DNA of 61,549 nucleotides from Acidobacteriota bacterium. GTDB taxonomy: Bacteria > Acidobacteriota > Vicinamibacteria > Vicinamibacterales > UBA2999. Where the stretch lies: contig CAUJDN010000135.1 of the NCBI GenBank assembly GCA_963169195.1, positions 1 through 61,549 of the forward strand, written 5' to 3'. Under the pieces are notes generated by a model, which made no database searches, was not told the DNA's origin, and saw only the letters and a list, made by a program, of their open reading frames with translations. This document shows, in pieces, positions 9,408 to 16,854 of the stretch (the stretch's first letter is position 1; every line of letters begins with the position of its first letter). The position numbers were made by a program, and so were the translations under genes.

Positions 9408-9529
9408 GGGCCCGACCGCGGCCCGGGATGGCTGCACACATCACGGAAACGACTGAGCGCTGCTGCCTTCCGGCCCTGACGCGGTTCGCCGCCCTGAGAT
9501 TGCACAGGTCCCGGGCCGCGGTGCGGCCC
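9408..9529 (-). ncRNA. ffs: Signal recognition particle RNA (4.5S-like)
   Basis: The minus strand contains GTCAGGGCCGGAAGGCAGCA (near 9461-9480), the conserved apical loop and Ffh-binding region of bacterial SRP RNA (GGAAG loop and AGCAG). Outer strands 9408-9427 and 9510-9529 are near-perfect complements (GGGCC-rich), closing a long hairpin of about 120 nt. The position directly upstream of dnaX is a common location for this RNA. It partners Ffh in co-translational membrane targeting. Exact ends are estimated from the closing helix. Confidence 0.9.
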
Positions 9530-9573
9530 GCCACCGGGACAGGCATGACCGCCCGGTGAAGGAACGTAACGCC

Positions 9574-9582
9574 AGTCTAGCA
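9574..9582 (-). promoter_or_regulatory. Extended -10 element TGCTAGACT upstream of ffs
   Basis: On the minus strand TGC precedes TAGACT, with a predicted start about 38 nt before the SRP RNA closing helix. It is probably the promoter for ffs and perhaps for the whole dnaX-ybaB-recR unit. It resembles the TGCTATACT before asd. Confidence 0.45.
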
Positions 9583-9771
9583 CCCCCGGGGCGGCCGGCG
9601 CACCTTCAGCCGCAGATCGCGCAGATGCCGGGCACCAGCTCGAACAGCCGGCAGGGCCGATGGCTCAGTCGGGAGCCCGAGCCGCCGGGCTCGAACCCGT
9701 GCACCCGATGTCGCTCCTCAGGGCCCAACGGCCATTCGAGTCTCTGCGCCATCTGCGTTATCGGCGTCCCC

Positions 9772-10773
9772 TCAGCGTCCCATCAGCGTCGTCGCCAGGC
9801 GTTCGTACAGCACGACGGCTTCCAGCATCTCGTCCACCCCGATGTGCTCGTGGTCGGTGTGGGCGACGTGGATGGATCCAGGGCCGAGCAGGAACGGCGT
9901 GCCCCAGTTCGACAGCAGCGGGATGTCGGTCGTGTAGGCGAACACCGCCGTGTCGAACCCCTCGCGCGTCTGCAGGTGCACCGGGGGCACTTCGAGGACC
10001 TCCACGACTTGTGCGCGGTCCCCGACCGTGGCCGCCACGACGGCGCGGATGTCGTCGTGCGGCCCGACGCTGCGAAAGATGATCTCCGCCTCGGCGTGCG
10101 CCGGCACCACGTTGGGCGCCACGCCGCCCGAGATGAGCCCTACCGTGTAGCTCGTGCGCCCCAGCAGCGGGTCGTCGGGCCATGGTGCCCCGCGCAGATC
10201 GACGAGCACGTCCACCAGCGCCTCGATGGCGGACCGGCCGAGCGCGGGATAGCCCGAGTGCGCGGCGACGCCGGTGGTGACGAGCCTCACCCGGAACACC
10301 CCCCGCGTCGCGGAGCCCAGACGGTTGTCGGTGGGCTCGCCGTTGATCAGGAACCGGGATCGCGACGCGATGCGATTCGCGGCCAGCGCGCCCTCGCTCC
10401 CGCGCTCCTCTCCCGCCACGAACACGAGGCCGACGCGCGTCTCGCCCGCCGCGCGCAGCCGCTCGGCCGCCGCCACCTGGGCCGCGAGGATGCCCTTCGC
10501 GTCGCAGGCGCCACGGCCGTACAGCAGGCCGCCCTCGAGCCGGCTGGGGATGAACGGCGGCACGCAGTCGATGTGCGTCGAGAACACCAGGTCCGGTTCC
10601 CCGGCCGCGGCAATCACGTTGATCCGATCGTCGGCGACGGGCTGTTCCAGCACGGAGTAGCCGCGGTCCCGGAGGTACGCGGCCAGCGCGCGCGCCGCCT
10701 CGCCCTCGCGCCCGGTGGTCGAGTCGATGTCGATGAGCTGCCGCGCCAGCGCGACCGGATCTACCGGATCCAC
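9772..10773 (-). CDS. dapE: M20 family metallohydrolase, probable succinyl-diaminopimelate desuccinylase
   Basis: Zinc-dependent amide hydrolase, 333 residues from a GTG at 10773 that overlaps the dapD stop by 13 bp. Metal ligands and catalytic residues of M20 enzymes are visible: H67 and D69 (STHIDC), D91 (GACDAKG), the E122/E123 pair (GEERGSEG) and the C-terminal HTDHEHIGVDE. A dimerisation domain with AHSGYP sits in the middle. Because it ends a dap operon containing the succinyltransferase DapD, the natural role is removal of succinate from N-succinyl-LL-diaminopimelate in lysine and peptidoglycan synthesis. Sequence alone would also fit acetylornithine or acetyl-lysine deacetylases, so the substrate is context-based. 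Confidence 0.82.
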   Translation of the reverse strand: MDPVDPVALARQLIDIDSTTGREGEAARALAAYLRDRGYSVLEQPVADDRINVIAAAGEPDLVFSTHIDCVPPFIPSRLEGGLLYGRGACDAKGILAAQVAAAERLRAAGETRVGLVFVAGEERGSEGALAANRIASRSRFLINGEPTDNRLGSATRGVFRVRLVTTGVAAHSGYPALGRSAIEALVDVLVDLRGAPWPDDPLLGRTSYTVGLISGGVAPNVVPAHAEAEIIFRSVGPHDDIRAVVAATVGDRAQVVEVLEVPPVHLQTREGFDTAVFAYTTDIPLLSNWGTPFLLGPGSIHVAHTDHEHIGVDEMLEAVVLYERLATTLMGR

Positions 10774-11588
10774 GTCTCGAGCTCCGTGCGCGTGTCGGTG
10801 CGGTCGTCGCGGTACTTCACGATGACCGGCGTGGCCAGCGCCAGGCCCCAGGCCGCGCCGGCGCCCACCGTGACTGAGCGCGCGCCGGGCACGACGACGG
10901 CCCCCTCGGGAATGACGAGGGGCTGGCCCGGCTCCGGCCGGATGATGCGGCCATGGGGCAGGTCGTACACGGGCGTGGATCCGGTCAGCACGGTGCCCGC
11001 CGCGATGACCGCCCGCCGCTTCACCACGGCCCCCTCGTAGATCCCGGTGTTCCCGCCCACCAGCACGTCGTCCTCGATGACGACCGGCAGCGCGCCGACC
11101 GGCTCGATGACCCCGCCAATCTGCGCGGCGGCGCTGACGTGCACGCGCGCGCCGACCTGCGCGCACGATCCGACCAGGGCGTGGGAGTCGATGAGCGTGC
11201 CGTCCCCGACGTACGCGCCGATGTTCACGTACATCGGCGGCATGCAGATGACCCCCTTCGCGAGGAACGCGCCCTCGCGCACGCTCGATCCGCCGGGCAC
11301 GATGCGGATGCCCGCTGCGATCCCCGGCCGCTTGAGCGGCATCGTGTCCTTGTCGTAGAACGGCAGCCCCTCGCTCATGTCCACGAGGTCGCCGAACCTG
11401 AAGCCGAGCAGGATGCCCTGCTTCACCCAGGTGTTGACACGCCATCCGGTCGGCTCGGCCGCATCCGGCTCGGCGGCCCGCACCTCGCCGGCGCCGAGCG
11501 CCTGCCGGAGCACCGCGAACGCCTCGCGCGCCGCGCCCTTGTCAGCCGCGGCGCCCGCCGCGAACAATTCCTCGATTCGCTCTCTCAC
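10761..11588 (-). CDS. dapD: Tetrahydrodipicolinate N-succinyltransferase
   Basis: Succinyl-CoA-dependent acyltransferase of the succinylase branch of lysine/DAP synthesis. A left-handed parallel beta-helix is visible as hexapeptide repeats (VNIGAYVGDGTLIDSHALVG, AQIGGVIEPVG). The family segment WVKQGILLGFRFGD and the VREGAFLAKGVICMPPMYVN block are clear. The frame is open to 11657, but the GTG at 11588 (VRERIEELF) gives 275 residues, almost exactly the length of well-known DapD proteins; the 23 extra residues have no family character. It overlaps the M20 hydrolase gene and follows dapA by about 100 bp. Confidence 0.95.
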   Translation of the reverse strand: MRERIEELFAAGAAADKGAAREAFAVLRQALGAGEVRAAEPDAAEPTGWRVNTWVKQGILLGFRFGDLVDMSEGLPFYDKDTMPLKRPGIAAGIRIVPGGSSVREGAFLAKGVICMPPMYVNIGAYVGDGTLIDSHALVGSCAQVGARVHVSAAAQIGGVIEPVGALPVVIEDDVLVGGNTGIYEGAVVKRRAVIAAGTVLTGSTPVYDLPHGRIIRPEPGQPLVIPEGAVVVPGARSVTVGAGAAWGLALATPVIVKYRDDRTDTRTELETWIR

Positions 11589-11687
11589 CAGTCGGCTCCC
11601 GTGGTCGTCTCCCGCGGATGTCGTGATCGGCGCGATCCGCCCCGACCCCCGCGGCATCCGCGCGGTCCAGCGAATCCTATCTCGGCA

Positions 11688-12593
11688 TCATCCTCCCGGC
11701 GTCGTTCGCACCGCTACGCCCGCCTCGGCCAGGGCCGCGAGGACCTTCTCCTTCGATGCCGGCCGCGGCGGCACCATCGGCAGCCGATAGGTCTCTTCGC
11801 ACAATCCCATCGCCGCCATCGCGAACTTCACCGGGCCGGGGTTCGACTCCACGAAGTTGACGAGCAGCAGCGGCAGCAGCCGCTGGTGCCTCTCGCGCGC
11901 CGCGCCGTAGTCCCCGCGCTCCGCCGCCTCGACCATCTGCGCCATCTCGGCGGGAATCTCGTTCGACGCCACGGAGATGATCCCCCGCCCCCCGATCGCC
12001 ATCAGCGGAATCGTGATCGCATCGTCGCCCGAGAGCACGCGGAACTCCGGCGGCACCGCGCGAAGAATCTCGGCCATCTGCTGGATGTTGCCCGAGGCCT
12101 CCTTGACCCCGACAATGTGCGGGACGGTCGCCAGTCGCGCCACGGTGGCCGCATCCATGTTGCAGCCCGTGCGGCCGGGCACGTTGTAGAGCACAATGGG
12201 CAGGGGCGTCGCGTCCGCCACGGCCGAGAAGTGCTGAACGAGCCCCTCGGGCGTGGGCTTGTTGTAGTACGGCGTCACCGAGAGGAGCCCGTCGGCCCCG
12301 GCCCTGGCCATCTCCCTCGCGGCGTGCACGACGTCCTTCGTGTCGTAGCCCCCTGCACCGGCCATCACCGGCACCCGGCCGGCCGCCTCCTCGACGACCA
12401 CCTCCACGACGCGCCGCTTCTCCACTTCCGAGAGCGTGGGCGCTTCGCCCGTCGTTCCGCAGGGCACGAGGAAGTGCACGCCCGCCTCGATCTGCCGGCG
12501 CGCCAGCCGCCGGACGCCGGCCTCATCCAGCTCGCCGCTCTTCGTGAACGGAGTGATCAACGCGGTTCCGACGCCGGTCCACATGTCGCGCAT
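11688..12593 (-). CDS. dapA: 4-hydroxy-tetrahydrodipicolinate synthase
   Basis: Schiff-base aldolase condensing pyruvate with aspartate semialdehyde, first committed step of the DAP branch, cytoplasmic. 301 residues, TIM barrel. The pyruvate-binding lysine is K164 (VGVKEASGN), with Y136 (LYNVPGRT) and the CGTTGEAPTL motif that carries the relay threonine. A Shine-Dalgarno-like GAGGTGA lies just before the ATG at 12593. Upstream of that are eight tandem TTGGGGC units (12611-12666). Fourth in the operon. Confidence 0.97.
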   Translation of the reverse strand: MRDMWTGVGTALITPFTKSGELDEAGVRRLARRQIEAGVHFLVPCGTTGEAPTLSEVEKRRVVEVVVEEAAGRVPVMAGAGGYDTKDVVHAAREMARAGADGLLSVTPYYNKPTPEGLVQHFSAVADATPLPIVLYNVPGRTGCNMDAATVARLATVPHIVGVKEASGNIQQMAEILRAVPPEFRVLSGDDAITIPLMAIGGRGIISVASNEIPAEMAQMVEAAERGDYGAARERHQRLLPLLLVNFVESNPGPVKFAMAAMGLCEETYRLPMVPPRPASKEKVLAALAEAGVAVRTTPGG

Positions 12594-12610
12594 GGAGCGT
12601 CACCTCGGTC

Positions 12611-12668
12611 TTGGGGCTTGGGGCTTGGGGCTTGGGGCTTGGGGCTTGGGGCTTGGGGCTTGGGGCTT
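12611..12668. repeat. Heptamer array (TTGGGGC)x8 upstream of dapA
   Basis: Eight near-perfect copies of a 7-bp unit lie between the dapB stop (12689) and the dapA ribosome-binding site. G4-N3 spacing on the plus strand is a textbook G-quadruplex pattern. The plus strand is the template for dapA, so the mRNA would carry CCCCAAG repeats. Confidence 0.95.
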
Positions 12669-12688
12669 GATGAATCGTCCATCACCAG

Positions 12689-13384
12689 TCACTCAATGGG
12701 CGCGCGCAGGACGTCGGCCATCCCGTACCACCCCGTCCGGCCCACCAGCCACCGTGCGGCGATCAGCGCCCCGCGGGCGAAGACGGCGCGGTCGCGCACG
12801 GTGTGGGTGAGCTCGATGGTCTCGGAGGGGCCGTCGAAGCCCACCGTGTGCGTGCCGGGAATGGACCCGGCGCGCGTGGACGACACGTCGATGGCGCGCT
12901 CGAAGCCCGCCTGCTCCATCTCGGCCTTCAGCGTGAGTGCCGTCCCCGACGGCGCGTCCTTCTTCCTGTCGTGGTGCGCCTCGTGAATCCAGGCGCCGAA
13001 CTCCGCCTGCCGCGCGAAGAGGCGCGCCGCATCCGCCACGACCAGCTGGAACAGGTTCATCCCGAGGGAGAAGTTCGAGGCGGCGACGACACCGATGCCG
13101 GCCTCGTCCACGAGCCTGCGCAGCGCGGCTTCGTCGGCCTGCCATCCGGTCGTCCCGACCACGACGTTGATGCCGCGTGCGGCCAGTACGGGCAGGGTCT
13201 TCGGGACGGCCCCGGCCAGCGTGAAGTCGATGGCCACGTCCACGTGCCCGAAGACCCCATCGGCAATGGCCCGGGAGCCGTTCCGAGTCGTGACGATGCC
13301 TGCCACGTCGAAGCCGTAGGCGCCGGCGAGGGACGCCACGAGCGATCCCATGCGGCCGTGCCCGACGATGAGCAGCTGCGGCAT
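12689..13384 (-). CDS. dapB: 4-hydroxy-tetrahydrodipicolinate reductase
   Basis: NAD(P)H-dependent reductase following DapA, 231 residues, slightly shorter than typical (about 240-270). ATG at 13384 opens MPQLLIVGHGRMGSLVASLA, the nucleotide-binding loop; the frame is open further upstream only by overlap with lysC. Hallmarks are VVGTTGW, SNFSLGMNLF and the catalytic EAHHDRKKDAPSGTA with paired histidines and lysine. The gene starts 5 bp after the lysC stop, indicating tight operon coupling. An array and dapA follow. Confidence 0.96.
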   Translation of the reverse strand: MPQLLIVGHGRMGSLVASLAGAYGFDVAGIVTTRNGSRAIADGVFGHVDVAIDFTLAGAVPKTLPVLAARGINVVVGTTGWQADEAALRRLVDEAGIGVVAASNFSLGMNLFQLVVADAARLFARQAEFGAWIHEAHHDRKKDAPSGTALTLKAEMEQAGFERAIDVSSTRAGSIPGTHTVGFDGPSETIELTHTVRDRAVFARGALIAARWLVGRTGWYGMADVLRAPIE

Positions 13385-13389
13385 CGCGG

Positions 13390-14808
13390 TCAGCCCCGGG
13401 TCGCGGCCACCGAGGCCGGCTCCGGACACGGCGCGAAGAAGGCTTCGTGCAGGCGGCTGAGCGCCGTCGGCACGTCGCGCTCGCGGATGACGAAGGTGAT
13501 GTTCCGCCGGCCGGCGGCCTGCGACACCATGCGCAGCGGCACGTCGCCGACCGCCGCCAGCACCCGCGCCGCCATCGCGGGATCCCGCTGCAGCCCGTCC
13601 CCCACGGCACAGACGATGGCCATCTGTCCCTCGCAGGACACCTCGGCGACGCTCGACAGCTCCTCGACCACGGCGGGCAGGCGCCGCGCATCGTCCACGG
13701 TCACCGACACGCTCACCTCCGAGGTAGTGACCACGTCCACGGGGATCCTGCAGCGGTCGAACACCGAGAACAGCCGGCTCAGGAACCCGTGTGCCATCAG
13801 CATGCGCGTCGAGGTGATGTCCACCACGGTCACGCCCGTCTTCGACGCCACGGCCGTCAGCGGGCGCTCGCTCACCGGCCGCTCCGCCGTGATGAGCGTG
13901 CCGCGCGCGTTGGCGCGACGCGAGTTCAGGATCCGCACCGGGATACTGCGCGCGACGGCCGGCTGGATGGTGGCGGGGTGCAGGACCTTCGCGCCGAAGT
14001 ACGCGAGCTCGGAGGCCTCGGCAAACGAGAGGTGCGGGACGACCTGGGGCCCGTCCACGATACGGGGATCGGAGGTGAGCATGCCGTCCACGTCGGTCCA
14101 GATCTGGATCTCGCCCACGCCCAGGCACGAGCCCACGATGGCGGCCGAGTAGTCCGAGCCGCCGCGCCCCAGGGTCGTGGTCACCCCGTCCCGCGTGGCG
14201 CCCACGAAGCCGCCCATCACCGGGATGCGGTGTGCGGCCAGCACCGGATCCACGTGAATCATCAGCGCCGCCGTCGTCTCCGGAAACTGGGGCGCGGCGG
14301 CCTGGTGCTCGGCGTCGGTGACCACGGCCAGCCGGGAGTCCACCCAGCCGGCCGGCAGTCCCTGCGCGTCGAGCGCCGCGGCCACGATGCGGCTGCTCAG
14401 GATCTCGCCCGCCGCGGCAATCGTGTCCATCCACCTCGGCGACACCTCGCGCAGCACACCCAGCGCCGAGACGACGCGCTCGAGCTCCGCGAACTCGCCC
14501 GCGATCTCGTCGAGGAGCATCGAGCCGAGCGCCGTGTCCGTGACCACGTCCGCCACGGTGATGTGCCGCTGGTGCAGGTCCCGCAGGCTGGCAATCGCGC
14601 CGTCGATGTCCCCCGCCCCGGCCTGGGCGGCCACGCCCAGCAACCGGTCGGTCACGCCCGACAGCGCCGACACCACGACGATGGGCCCGCGCGCGTCACC
14701 GCCTTCCTGCTGCGCGCCGGCCTGCCGCTCGGCCCGCACGATGGCCATCAACCGCTCGATGGCCGCGCGATCCGCGACCGAGGTTCCGCCGAATTTCATC
14801 ACCACCAT
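13390..14808 (-). CDS. lysC: Aspartate kinase with C-terminal ACT domains
   Basis: Phosphorylates aspartate as the entry to lysine, threonine, methionine and DAP synthesis. 472 residues with MVVMKFGGTSVADR at the N-terminus (ATP-binding KFGGTSV), the GRGGSDYSAA motif, and FGAKVLHPATI preceding the regulatory part. Residues about 320-470 form two ACT domains, suggesting feedback inhibition by lysine and/or threonine. An alternative ATG is three codons in (MKFGG). A GGAG motif lies 6 nt before the ATG. Monofunctional: no homoserine dehydrogenase domain is fused. Second gene of the operon after asd. Confidence 0.96.
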   Translation of the reverse strand: MVVMKFGGTSVADRAAIERLMAIVRAERQAGAQQEGGDARGPIVVVSALSGVTDRLLGVAAQAGAGDIDGAIASLRDLHQRHITVADVVTDTALGSMLLDEIAGEFAELERVVSALGVLREVSPRWMDTIAAAGEILSSRIVAAALDAQGLPAGWVDSRLAVVTDAEHQAAAPQFPETTAALMIHVDPVLAAHRIPVMGGFVGATRDGVTTTLGRGGSDYSAAIVGSCLGVGEIQIWTDVDGMLTSDPRIVDGPQVVPHLSFAEASELAYFGAKVLHPATIQPAVARSIPVRILNSRRANARGTLITAERPVSERPLTAVASKTGVTVVDITSTRMLMAHGFLSRLFSVFDRCRIPVDVVTTSEVSVSVTVDDARRLPAVVEELSSVAEVSCEGQMAIVCAVGDGLQRDPAMAARVLAAVGDVPLRMVSQAAGRRNITFVIRERDVPTALSRLHEAFFAPCPEPASVAATRG

Positions 14809-14820
14809 GGCTGCTCCACT

Positions 14821-14880
14821 GGGTCTTGGGTCTTGGGTCTTGGGGCTTGGGGCTTGGGGCTTGGGGCTTGGGGCTTGGGC
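14821..14880. repeat. Heptamer array (GGGTCTT)x3 (GGGGCTT)x5 upstream of lysC
   Basis: Eight 7-bp units begin 12 nt from the lysC start codon, between asd and lysC. The unit is the same as before dapA apart from a T variant in the first three. The G-rich strand is again the template strand. Confidence 0.95.
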
Positions 14881-14923
14881 CGTGCGCGTCCGCCGTAGCC
14901 TTGGCGAAGGCGGAACTCCCGAC

Positions 14924-15964
14924 CTAACTCAGCAACCCCTGCGCGTGCATCAGCTCCGCGTTCAGGATGGCGGCCCCCGCGGCACCGCGCACGGTGTTGT
15001 GGCCCAGGGCCACGAAGCGGGTGTGCAGCACGGGGCACGGGCGGACGCGCCCGACACTGACCGCCATGCCTGCGCCGAGGTCCGCGTCGAGCCGCGGCTG
15101 CGGGCGGTTGGGCTCGTCCATCACCACGATGGCGGGCTGCGGCGCGCTCGGCAGGCCCAGCTCCTGCGGCCGCCCCTTGAAGGCGCGAAGGGCCGCGACG
15201 ACGGTCTCGGGCGACGGCTTCTCGCCAAGGTCCACCGATACCGTCATGGTGTGCCCGTCGATGACCGGCACGCGATTGGTGTGCGCGCTCACCACCGCGG
15301 CGTGCGGCACGCGCCCGCCGTCGCTGCCCAGAATCTTCAGCGTCTCGGTCTGCATCTTCTCTTCCTCGCCGCCGATGTACGGGACGACGTTGCCGAGGAT
15401 GTCGAGCGAGGGCACCCCCGGATACCCCGCCCCCGACACAGCCTGCATCGTCGAGACGACGACGCTGCGGATGTCGAAGTGGCGGAGCGGCGCCAGGGCC
15501 AGGGCCAGTACGATGGTGGAACAGTTCGGGTTGGTGACGATGGCGCCGGTCCAGCCTTTCGCGGCGCGCTGCTCGGCGAGCACCTGCAGGTGCTCCGCGT
15601 TCACCTCGGGGATGAGGAGCGGCACCAGCGGATCCATGCGGTAGTTGCGCGCGTTGGAGACGACGATGTGGCCGGCCGCGGCGAAGGCGCCCTCGATCTC
15701 GCCCGCCACCGAGGCATCCAGCCCGGAGAAGACGACCTTCGGTGCCCGACCCGGCGTGCAGGATTCGACGACCCGATCGGCCGACCCGTCGGGGATGGGC
15801 GTGGACAGGCGCCACGGCGCCACGGACTTGTACGCCCGGCCTTCAGAGCGCTCGCTGGCGGCCAGCCATGTCAGGTTGAACCACGGATGCTGCGCCAGGC
15901 GGGACACGAACTGCTGCCCCACCATGCCTGTCGCCCCCAGGACGCCGACGTCGATCCTCTGCAC
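14924..15964 (-). CDS. asd: Aspartate-semialdehyde dehydrogenase
   Basis: Reduces aspartyl phosphate to the semialdehyde using NADPH. 346 residues from a GTG at 15964 preceded by a strong GGGAGGGAC ribosome-binding site. Longer in-frame starts (to 16093) run back through a terminator hairpin and are rejected. The N-terminus VGVLGATGMVGQQF is the NADP loop; C148 in NPNCST is the catalytic cysteine; VSGAGYPGVPSLDILGN and SAHTNRVPVIDGH are family motifs, the latter with the catalytic histidine. First gene of the lysine/DAP operon, located directly behind a candidate attenuator (15978-16157). Confidence 0.96.
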   Translation of the reverse strand: MQRIDVGVLGATGMVGQQFVSRLAQHPWFNLTWLAASERSEGRAYKSVAPWRLSTPIPDGSADRVVESCTPGRAPKVVFSGLDASVAGEIEGAFAAAGHIVVSNARNYRMDPLVPLLIPEVNAEHLQVLAEQRAAKGWTGAIVTNPNCSTIVLALALAPLRHFDIRSVVVSTMQAVSGAGYPGVPSLDILGNVVPYIGGEEEKMQTETLKILGSDGGRVPHAAVVSAHTNRVPVIDGHTMTVSVDLGEKPSPETVVAALRAFKGRPQELGLPSAPQPAIVVMDEPNRPQPRLDADLGAGMAVSVGRVRPCPVLHTRFVALGHNTVRGAAGAAILNAELMHAQGLLS

Positions 15965-15977
15965 GTGTCCCTCCCCG

Positions 15978-16016
15978 AAAAACAAAAAACCCGCCTGGGC
16001 GTGTGCCGCGGCGGGT
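15978..16016 (-). terminator. Intrinsic terminator in the asd leader
   Basis: On the minus strand ACCCGCC (16010-16016) pairs with GGCGGGT (15989-15995) around a 14-nt loop, followed by TTTTTTGTTTTT. It lies between the leader region and the asd Shine-Dalgarno, so it would terminate transcription before asd unless antiterminated. A second perfect hairpin, 16023-16038 (GGCCCC stem), sits immediately upstream. Confidence 0.85.
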
Positions 16017-16055
16017 GGTGGTGGCCCCGCAAGGGGCCGGTCGATGGTTCCCGTT

Positions 16056-16145
16056 CTATGGAGTGGACCACGGACCCACGCATCCCGGCGCATGGCACGC
16101 CCGCTTTCGCGTGGTGCCCTTTCCGGTGCGCATGGTCGTGGTCAC
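16056..16145 (-). other. Short upstream ORF with Thr codons overlapping a rod-like RNA fold
   Basis: A 29-codon frame starts with GTG at 16145, exactly the position expected for +1 of the promoter at 16152-16160, and ends at TAG 16056. It reads MTTTMRTGKGTTRK at the front: six Thr and two Lys codons among fourteen. An internal ATG at 16133 is an alternative start. The same bases form an extended hairpin: 16137-16143 pairs with 16066-16072, then a GCGCACCGG/CCGGGATGCGT helix, a GGCAC/GTGCC helix and a CGC-GAAA-GCG cap. Either feature could sense amino-acid supply for the asd operon. Translation of the frame is unproven. Confidence 0.5.
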
Positions 16146-16151
16146 GGGGGG

Positions 16152-16160
16152 AGTATAGCA
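16152..16160 (-). promoter_or_regulatory. Extended -10 promoter TGCTATACT of the asd operon
   Basis: TATACT, one mismatch from consensus, preceded by TGC on the minus strand. The predicted +1 is about 16145, giving a leader of about 180 nt before the asd GTG. No -35 match is evident at the usual spacing. Confidence 0.65.
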
Positions 16161-16163
16161 CGG

Positions 16164-16193
16164 AGGGGTTCGGGGTTCTCGGGTTCTCGGGTC
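16164..16193. repeat. Short GGGGTTC / GGGTTCTC array upstream of asd promoter
   Basis: Three to four units related to the arrays before recR and dnaX. Unlike those, it lies upstream of the promoter rather than between promoter and start codon. From here to 16583 I see no gene, only a 12-bp direct repeat (16359-16370 and 16374-16385). Confidence 0.6.
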
Positions 16194-16507
16194 CAGGGCC
16201 CTCACGCCGCGGCGGGGCGTGAGACCGCGTGCGGCCATCGGCGAGCGCTCGCTGCGAGGGGTGAGTGGCGTTTCCGCCGACATCACGCCGCGGGGTGGCG
16301 ACCGGGTGGCGCGGGAGATTGCCGGCGCGGGGTCGACGTCAACGGGGCGGGAGTCGATGATCCGGGAGGTGTTGATCCGGGAGGTTGTGATCGCGAAAGC
16401 ACCGGAAGTATCGTGTCGCTCACGACGCGCCGCTGGCGCAACGGCGAGTTGCTACGAGGTGCTCGACGGCCACACCCGGGTCGCAGGGGTCATGTGACAC
16501 AGTCCTG

Positions 16508-16518
16508 ACACAATCCGC
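16508..16518. repeat. Left copy of 11-bp direct repeat ACACAATCCGC
   Basis: Identical 11-mer at 18950-18960, 61 bp before tRNA-Ser. The two copies bracket a gene-poor stretch containing a toxin-antitoxin pair and truncated genes, so they may mark the ends of an old insertion. Confidence 0.4.
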
Positions 16519-16583
16519 GATTCACGTTCACGCTGTCCACGCTCTCGGCGTTGGACGCTGCGTGGCACGACGTCTTTTCTCCG

Positions 16584-16612
16584 TTGCCGGTTCGTCTCAC
16601 CGGTGATACGTT
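16584..16612 (+). promoter_or_regulatory. Promoter of the toxin-antitoxin pair with overlapping inverted repeat
   Basis: TTGCCG (16584-16589), a 17-bp spacer, then TACGTT (16607-16612). The expected +1 coincides with the ATG at 16618, so the mRNA may be leaderless. CCGGT (16587-16591) and ACCGG (16599-16603) form an inverted repeat inside the promoter, a plausible site for antitoxin autoregulation. Confidence 0.55.
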
Positions 16613-16617
16613 AGGAC

Positions 16618-16854
16618 ATGGCCGAAGTCACGGTGCGAGAGTTGCGCAATGACGGGGGACGGGTGCTCGAGCGGGTCGTCCGCGGCGAGTCCCTCACGGT
16701 GACTCGTGATGGGCAGCCGATCGCCGAACTCCGGCCGTTGTCGCGCCGCCCGCTGCCGGCCGCTGCCCTTTTGGGGCGGTGGCGGCGCTTGGCGCACGTC
16801 GACCCTGCCCGCATGAAGGCGGACATCGATCGGGTTCTGGATTCGTCGCTGTGA
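16618..16854 (+). CDS. Phd/YefM-type antitoxin
   Basis: A 78-residue antitoxin: MAEVTVRELRNDGGRVLERV followed by VTRDGQPIAELRP is the Phd/YefM DNA-binding fold ('prevent-host-death' type). The C-terminal tail (MKADIDRVLD) would wrap and neutralise the toxin. The stop overlaps the toxin GTG by 4 bp (GTGA), the classic coupled arrangement. It probably represses its own promoter with the toxin as co-repressor. Confidence 0.88.
   Translation: MAEVTVRELRNDGGRVLERVVRGESLTVTRDGQPIAELRPLSRRPLPAAALLGRWRRLAHVDPARMKADIDRVLDSSL

Noticed and set aside
9640..9745. tRNA-like stretch with GGCTC/GAGCC stem and a GGGCTCGAACCC T-arm-like box
   Set aside because: The T loop has C in place of the invariant T54, no proper anticodon arm forms, and acceptor pairing is only partial. 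At most a remnant.
15978..16145. Assignment of the asd leader to a known lysine, SAM, glycine or c-di-GMP riboswitch
   Set aside because: None of the conserved core motifs of those classes that I know could be found; the fold is an extended rod.
16219..16497. 92-codon plus-strand frame in the spacer upstream of the toxin-antitoxin pair
   Set aside because: No recognisable motif, no ribosome-binding site, and it includes a short direct repeat; likely chance.
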